From positions 1 through 8,428 of the forward strand of contig JAEORI010000280.1 of NCBI GenBank assembly GCA_016840965.1: a stretch of 8,428 nt of DNA, read 5' to 3'. The first letter of the stretch is position 1. The number at the start of each line of letters is the position of its first letter. Positions 5,755-8,428 of this stretch are shown in pieces. Under the pieces are notes generated by a model. It was not told the DNA's origin, did not search any database, and saw only the letters and a list, made by a program, of their open reading frames with translations. The translations under genes and the position numbers were made by a program. The DNA comes from Candidatus Thorarchaeota archaeon. GTDB lineage: Archaea; Asgardarchaeota; Thorarchaeia; Thorarchaeales; Thorarchaeaceae.

Positions 5755-5762
5755 ATAAATAT
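5755..5762 (-). promoter_or_regulatory. TATA-like box for the VOC/SnoaL unit
   Basis: On the minus strand ATATTTAT lies about 46 bases before the TTG start. Transcription would begin near 5732, leaving a leader of about 20 bases that just includes the GAGGTG site. Confidence 0.45.
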
Positions 5763-5820
5763 TGCCTATCAAGCATTCAGATAATGCCACTCTCAATATA
5801 TTTCATAATAGAGTTCCATT

Positions 5821-5848
5821 CTATATGACTCTCTGAGGAGCTATATAG
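5821..5848. promoter_or_regulatory. Mirror-image TATA dyad between divergent genes
   Basis: CTATAT (5821-5826) and ATATAG (5843-5848) are perfect inverted copies flanking CTC (5829-5831) and GAG (5838-5840), which also pair, so this 28-base block is strongly symmetrical. The right half reads GAGGAG-CTATATAG on the plus strand, a purine-rich BRE followed by a TATA box, with transcription expected near 5872 and a leader of about 45 bases to ATG 5918. The left half gives the same arrangement on the minus strand (AGAGAGTC-ATATAG), which would start near 5798 towards the VOC gene. It may be a bidirectional promoter, an operator, or both. Confidence 0.45.
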
Positions 5849-5917
5849 TGAATGTTATCAACTAGTCCAGCTTCGTGGTGTCAATAAACTTCAATCGGAA
5901 TCGAAGGGTTTGGTTCA

Positions 5918-6610
5918 ATGAGCAAAGGAGTTCTCAAAGTTTTTTCAGAAGTTGCTCACCTCTATGAACTGGTGAACCATGTCCTGACGTTTGGCCTTGA
6001 TATTCCATGGAGAATGAAAGCTGCTCAAATTGCTGCATCAGGTGGAGGAACTCTCTGGCTAGAGGTCTGCAGCGGGACTGGTGAGTTGGCTACTAATCTC
6101 ATGAAATTCGCTACCGTAAACACCAAGATTGTTGTGTCTGATTTCTCAATGCCTATGATTTCAAAAGCTACTGAAAAGGAGGAACTTCGCGCAGCAACTA
6201 TCTCACTTGCTGACTCACAACAACTTCCATTCCTGAACAATACCTTCGATCTCATAGCAATCTCCTTTGCAACTCGAAATATCACACCAACACGTGAGAA
6301 ATTAGTCAAGTATCTCAAAGAATTTCATCGTATTTTAAAACCAGGTGGGCGTTTTGTTAACCTTGAAACTAGCCAACCCTCATTAGTACCAATCAGGCTT
6401 GCTTTTCGCCTTTATGCATCCCAAGTGGTCAAATTGGTTGGAAGAATGATCTCGGGATCAAAAACAGGTTATGCATACCTTGCACATACTGTCCCCCGAT
6501 TTTTTAATGCTGAGGAACTATCCAACATCCTCTACGAAACTGGTTTTTCAAGGGTAAACTATATCAAAATGACATTAGGTGCCGTAGCTATTCATCGTGC
6601 TGTGAAATGA
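5918..6610 (+). CDS. UbiE/MenG/COQ5-type C-methyltransferase
   Basis: Family members use S-adenosylmethionine to methylate the ring carbon of demethylmenaquinone or a ubiquinone precursor. This 230-residue protein follows the family pattern closely along its whole length: VFSEVAHLYELVNHVLTFGL (8-27), WR (31-32), SAM motif I LEVCSGTGELA (48-58), D75 at the end of strand 2 (VVSDFSMPM), ADSQQLPF (98-105), FDLIAISFATRN (110-121; UbiE proteins have FGLRN here), RILKPGGRFVNLE (138-150) and GYAYLAHTVPRF (184-195). Glu49 replaces the usual Asp in motif I. The match to the N-terminal and YLA segments is better than for general SAM methyltransferases, so a menaquinone-type role is plausible, but no other quinone gene is adjacent apart from a UbiA homologue 4 kb away. 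ATG 5918 lacks a clear ribosome-binding site. It ends one base before the Gfo/Idh gene's stop. Confidence 0.86.
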   Translation: MSKGVLKVFSEVAHLYELVNHVLTFGLDIPWRMKAAQIAASGGGTLWLEVCSGTGELATNLMKFATVNTKIVVSDFSMPMISKATEKEELRAATISLADSQQLPFLNNTFDLIAISFATRNITPTREKLVKYLKEFHRILKPGGRFVNLETSQPSLVPIRLAFRLYASQVVKLVGRMISGSKTGYAYLAHTVPRFFNAEELSNILYETGFSRVNYIKMTLGAVAIHRAVK

Positions 6611-6611
6611 C

Positions 6612-7919
6612 CTATAGCCTGATGACCTTTCCTTCTCTCCTACTTCTCTCAGCAGCAAACGTCATCAGGTGGGTTTCTAGAGTTTCCTCGGGACCCGAGA
6701 GAATCAGACTAGAATCATTCTGCGAAACTGCAGATACGAAAGTATCAATTAGAGCATAATCACCACCACCATGTTCCGCGAGTGAGTTGGGAATGCGAGG
6801 AGCATCGATGGTTGTATCAATTATCTCTGTTTTACCATTCAGAAACTGATGCAATTGGATTTTCTCACTGTTAGCGTATATCTCGCCATAAGTACCAAAG
6901 ATACGCGTTTCTCTTTGCCTGGCTTTAGCAAACCCAGTCATCGTGAATGATGCTGTTTCGCTACCCTCGAATTCCATATTCACAATTTGGTGGTCCACAA
7001 CGTCATTATCGCATTCGTATACACAGCGACCATATGGTCCATTTCGGAGTTCCCTGATGATGCCACCTTTTGTCATTTCTGTTGTAATTACGCTCAAAGG
7101 CCATCCGGTTTTCTTACGTTCAAGAAGTTTAAGATAGAATCTCTTTGCAGAATATGGACATTCTGGCTCATAGTTGCACTCCAAGCAGTTACTCCCCGCG
7201 TTTTCAGGTTTGTTCTCACTACGAAAATGCGTGAGTGAACCAAAAGAGGACACAGACGTGCATCTCTTTCCAATGATGTACCTTATCCAGTCAAGATCAT
7301 GACAAGACTTGGTGAGCAACATGAATGATGACTCTTTTTCATTTCTCCAGTTTCCTCTTACAAATGAGTGCGCTTGATGCCAATATCCCACTGGCTCAAG
7401 ATGCTGAAGACTTATGATATCTCCAATTAATCCTGAATCAAGAATTGACTTCAGTTTCTGAGTATATCTTGTATATCGAAGCACATGCCCCACAGCAAAG
7501 ATGATGTCCTTTGAGATAACTTCTTTTGTAATGTCTTTGCAGCTTTTCTCATCAGGCGCCATTGGCTTCTCTAAGAGAATGTGATAATCCTTTTTCGCAA
7601 ATGCAATCGCAGGGTCTCGATGCATATGGTCTCGCGTTGTGATGATGACTGCATCAGCAAACTTCTTCTTCTTTACTATGTCCTTCCAGTCAGCGAAAAC
7701 ATTCTCTTCAGGGATATTATGTTCCTCTACCATTTTTTCCCGGTAAAAATCTCTAGGCTCCGCAACGCCAACAATTTTAGCTCTGTTTGGATAAGCCTTG
7801 GCATAGGAGGCATAGACAAACCCTCGGTCTCCGGCACCTGCTATAATCATCTCAACTGGAGTCACTTTGATTTCCCACCCATACTGTGTGCTATGTTTTG
7901 GATTCATAATCCATTTCAA
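6612..7919 (-). CDS. Gfo/Idh/MocA-family NAD(P)-dependent oxidoreductase
   Basis: These cytoplasmic dehydrogenases oxidise or reduce sugars, inositols and related compounds with NAD(P). The 435-residue protein has a Rossmann domain with GAGDRG at 28-33, D/E binding region VAEPRD (52-57), TTRDHMH (94-100) and the hallmark EKP at 117-119 (catalytic Lys118), followed by the alpha/beta substrate domain, where KSCHDLDW (204-211) supplies the usual His/Asp active-site pair. A Cys-rich insertion (C245, C248, C254 followed by PYSAKR) could bind a metal; similar CxxC...CPYSA segments occur in a subgroup of this family. The start is TTG 7919: GAGGT lies 5 bases upstream. The 23 residues before VEMIIAGAG are longer than usual, so a later start (ATG 7907 or M24) remains possible. 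The substrate is unknown. Confidence 0.92.
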   Translation of the reverse strand: MKWIMNPKHSTQYGWEIKVTPVEMIIAGAGDRGFVYASYAKAYPNRAKIVGVAEPRDFYREKMVEEHNIPEENVFADWKDIVKKKKFADAVIITTRDHMHRDPAIAFAKKDYHILLEKPMAPDEKSCKDITKEVISKDIIFAVGHVLRYTRYTQKLKSILDSGLIGDIISLQHLEPVGYWHQAHSFVRGNWRNEKESSFMLLTKSCHDLDWIRYIIGKRCTSVSSFGSLTHFRSENKPENAGSNCLECNYEPECPYSAKRFYLKLLERKKTGWPLSVITTEMTKGGIIRELRNGPYGRCVYECDNDVVDHQIVNMEFEGSETASFTMTGFAKARQRETRIFGTYGEIYANSEKIQLHQFLNGKTEIIDTTIDAPRIPNSLAEHGGGDYALIDTFVSAVSQNDSSLILSGPEETLETHLMTFAAERSRREGKVIRL

Positions 7920-7924
7920 TCTAT

Positions 7925-7929
7925 ACCTC
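7925..7929 (-). promoter_or_regulatory. Ribosome-binding site for the Gfo/Idh gene (TTG start)
   Basis: On the minus strand GAGGT lies 5 bases before TTG 7919, supporting that start over ATG 7907, which would be 17 bases away. Confidence 0.55.
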
Positions 7930-7957
7930 TAATCGACTAGCAGAAAATCTCCTTAAT

Positions 7958-7980
7958 CAAGGATGCATAGAACATCCTTG
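7958..7980. promoter_or_regulatory. Perfect 8-base inverted repeat between divergent genes
   Basis: CAAGGATG (7958-7965) and CATCCTTG (7973-7980) are perfect inverted copies with a 7-base spacer. The site lies 39 bases before the Gfo/Idh TTG start (minus strand) and 10 bases before the micro-protein TTG (plus strand), where the core promoter elements of both would fall. It is a candidate shared operator; it could also form an RNA hairpin with a 7-base loop in either leader. Confidence 0.45.
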
Positions 7981-7989
7981 TAGAGAGAG

Positions 7990-8177
7990 TTGGCGCAGAA
8001 AGACCCCGAACTCATTTCTAATGCTAGTGAAGTGAAGCTTGTGTAATAATCCTAGTTGTTCTCACAATTTTCATAGGATTTGGTTCTTCAACTACGAATT
8101 CACAACAGGGCATCCCATTGGTCATCGCTCTTGGTCTTTCAGCAATAGCAATGTCTATCTTCTATGTTGGAAAGTAA
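7990..8177 (+). pseudogene. Frameshifted micro-protein gene, two-helix membrane protein
   Basis: Two short frames join into a sensible protein if one GT is removed. Frame 1 runs from TTG 7990 (MAQKDPELISNASEVKLV) to a TAA at 8044-8046. Frame 2 is open from 8031 to the TAA at 8175-8177 and encodes two hydrophobic helices (VIILVVLTIFIGFG and IPLVIALGLSAIAMSIFYVG) but has no start codon of its own. The join lies in CTTGTGTAATAATC (8038-8051); with one GT fewer the sequence reads on as K-L-V-I-I-L-V-V-L without a stop, giving 61 residues with a charged N terminus, two helices and a C-terminal VGK. This could be a true pseudogene, a phase-variable locus, a sequencing error or, less likely, programmed frameshifting. 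No family is recognised. It fills part of the 372-base gap between the Gfo/Idh gene and the next plus-strand gene. Confidence 0.5.
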
Positions 8178-8189
8178 CTAAATAAACAA

Positions 8190-8216
8190 GATGAGTGAGC
8201 AATTATTCGACTCATC
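8190..8216. promoter_or_regulatory. Inverted repeat upstream of the secreted-protein gene
   Basis: GATGAGT (8190-8196) and ACTCATC (8210-8216) are perfect 7-base inverted copies with a 13-base spacer. An AT-rich TATA-like stretch (CTAAATAAA, 8178-8186) lies just upstream. It could be an operator or leader hairpin for the gene starting at 8292; nothing else is evident between 8178 and 8291. Confidence 0.3.
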
Positions 8217-8291
8217 AACCATGTCATTTCTTTGGTAGCGGATAACATAGAGTTCATAACTTCTCATTGATTCCCTTAGTATTTGGGAAGG

Positions 8292-8428
8292 ATGAGCGAC
8301 GCGAAGGTAGGAAATGAATTAAGATCTGTTAATGAAATTCACTCAAAGAGGTTTCAACTCATACTAATCTTGATGACATTGATTGCACTCTTTGCACCAG
8401 CCGCCATGGCGGGGGAGCGTTATGTCAA
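8292..8428 (+). CDS. N-terminal part of a secreted or membrane-anchored protein
   Basis: The first 45 codons of a gene that runs off the window's end. A polar, charged stretch of about 20 residues ends in SKR and is followed by a hydrophobic core (LILILMTLIALFAP) and AAMA-GE, which looks like a signal peptidase cleavage site after residue 40. The protein is therefore exported, or anchored by this segment if it is not cleaved. ATG 8292 is used; an in-frame TTG at 8283 is the only other start before the upstream stop at 8277-8279. A GGGAAGG directly before the ATG is too close for a normal ribosome-binding site. The family cannot be told from this fragment. Confidence 0.7.
   Translation, partial: MSDAKVGNELRSVNEIHSKRFQLILILMTLIALFAPAAMAGERYV

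Noticed and set aside
5713..5796. 28-codon extension of the VOC protein up to the ATG-frame start at 5796
   Set aside because: The extension has no family similarity, overlaps the likely TATA box and ribosome-binding site, and makes the protein longer than the normal single-domain VOC length.
7581..7940. Plus-strand open frame of 119 codons opposite the 5' part of the Gfo/Idh gene
   Set aside because: It is antisense to a clear Rossmann domain with intact GAGDRG and EKP motifs, and its own translation has no recognisable domain pattern.
8191..8238. A 15-codon frame (ATG 8191 to TAG) upstream of the last gene
   Set aside because: It is too short, has no ribosome-binding site and lies across an inverted repeat that better explains the local sequence.
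1..8428. Mobile elements, CRISPR arrays, integrase or toxin-antitoxin genes
   Set aside because: No transposase or integrase motifs, no long direct or terminal inverted repeats, no regularly spaced repeats and no adjacent small overlapping gene pairs were seen.

Overview
This window looks archaeal. It opens with the last ~75 bases of a 23S rRNA gene, and no 5S rRNA or tRNA follows it in the remaining 8.3 kb, unlike a bacterial rrn operon. Several genes have a TATA-like box at the archaeal spacing and little or no leader, while others carry a GGTGA/GAGGT ribosome-binding site. The DNA is moderately AT-rich, and coding density is moderate with single genes separated by 70-370 bases. The lineage cannot be fixed from this stretch. 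An Asgard (Thorarchaeia-like) or Thermoplasmata-like genome would fit, but that is only an inference.

Layout. 1-75: 23S rRNA 3' end, followed by trailer hairpins. 249-4868: six plus-strand genes, mostly separately promoted: an orphan four-helix membrane protein, a divergent UbiA-type prenyltransferase, a 97-residue two-helix membrane protein, a tandem Lrp/AsnC-type regulator, a CPBP (CAAX-type) intramembrane protease and a flavoredoxin-like flavin reductase. 4876-5712: a two-gene minus-strand unit (VOC/glyoxalase fold, then SnoaL-like/NTF2 fold) that meets the flavin reductase tail to tail. 5918-6610: a UbiE/MenG/COQ5-type C-methyltransferase. 6612-7919: a minus-strand Gfo/Idh/MocA oxidoreductase whose stop codon lies one base from the methyltransferase stop. 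7990-8177: a tiny two-helix membrane protein gene that is frameshifted in this sequence. 8292-8428: the 5' end of a secreted or membrane-anchored protein that runs off the window.

How the genes may work together. The UbiA-family and UbiE/MenG-family proteins are the kinds of enzyme that prenylate and C-methylate a quinone ring, but they are 4 kb apart and no other quinone gene is present, so a shared pathway is only a possibility. The flavin reductase, VOC, SnoaL-like and Gfo/Idh genes suggest small-molecule or redox metabolism without a defined substrate. No mobile element, CRISPR array, toxin-antitoxin pair or recognisable defence system is visible, and I did not find a convincing new multi-gene system.

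The best leads are small. (i) A GT-dinucleotide duplication would explain the broken reading frame of the 61-residue micro-protein. (ii) Several inverted repeats sit on core promoters, including a mirror-image pair of TATA boxes upstream of the methyltransferase. (iii) The UbiA homologue lacks a recognisable second Asp motif. (iv) Several probable start codons differ from the longest reading frame because the ribosome-binding site contains an in-frame ATG or GTG.
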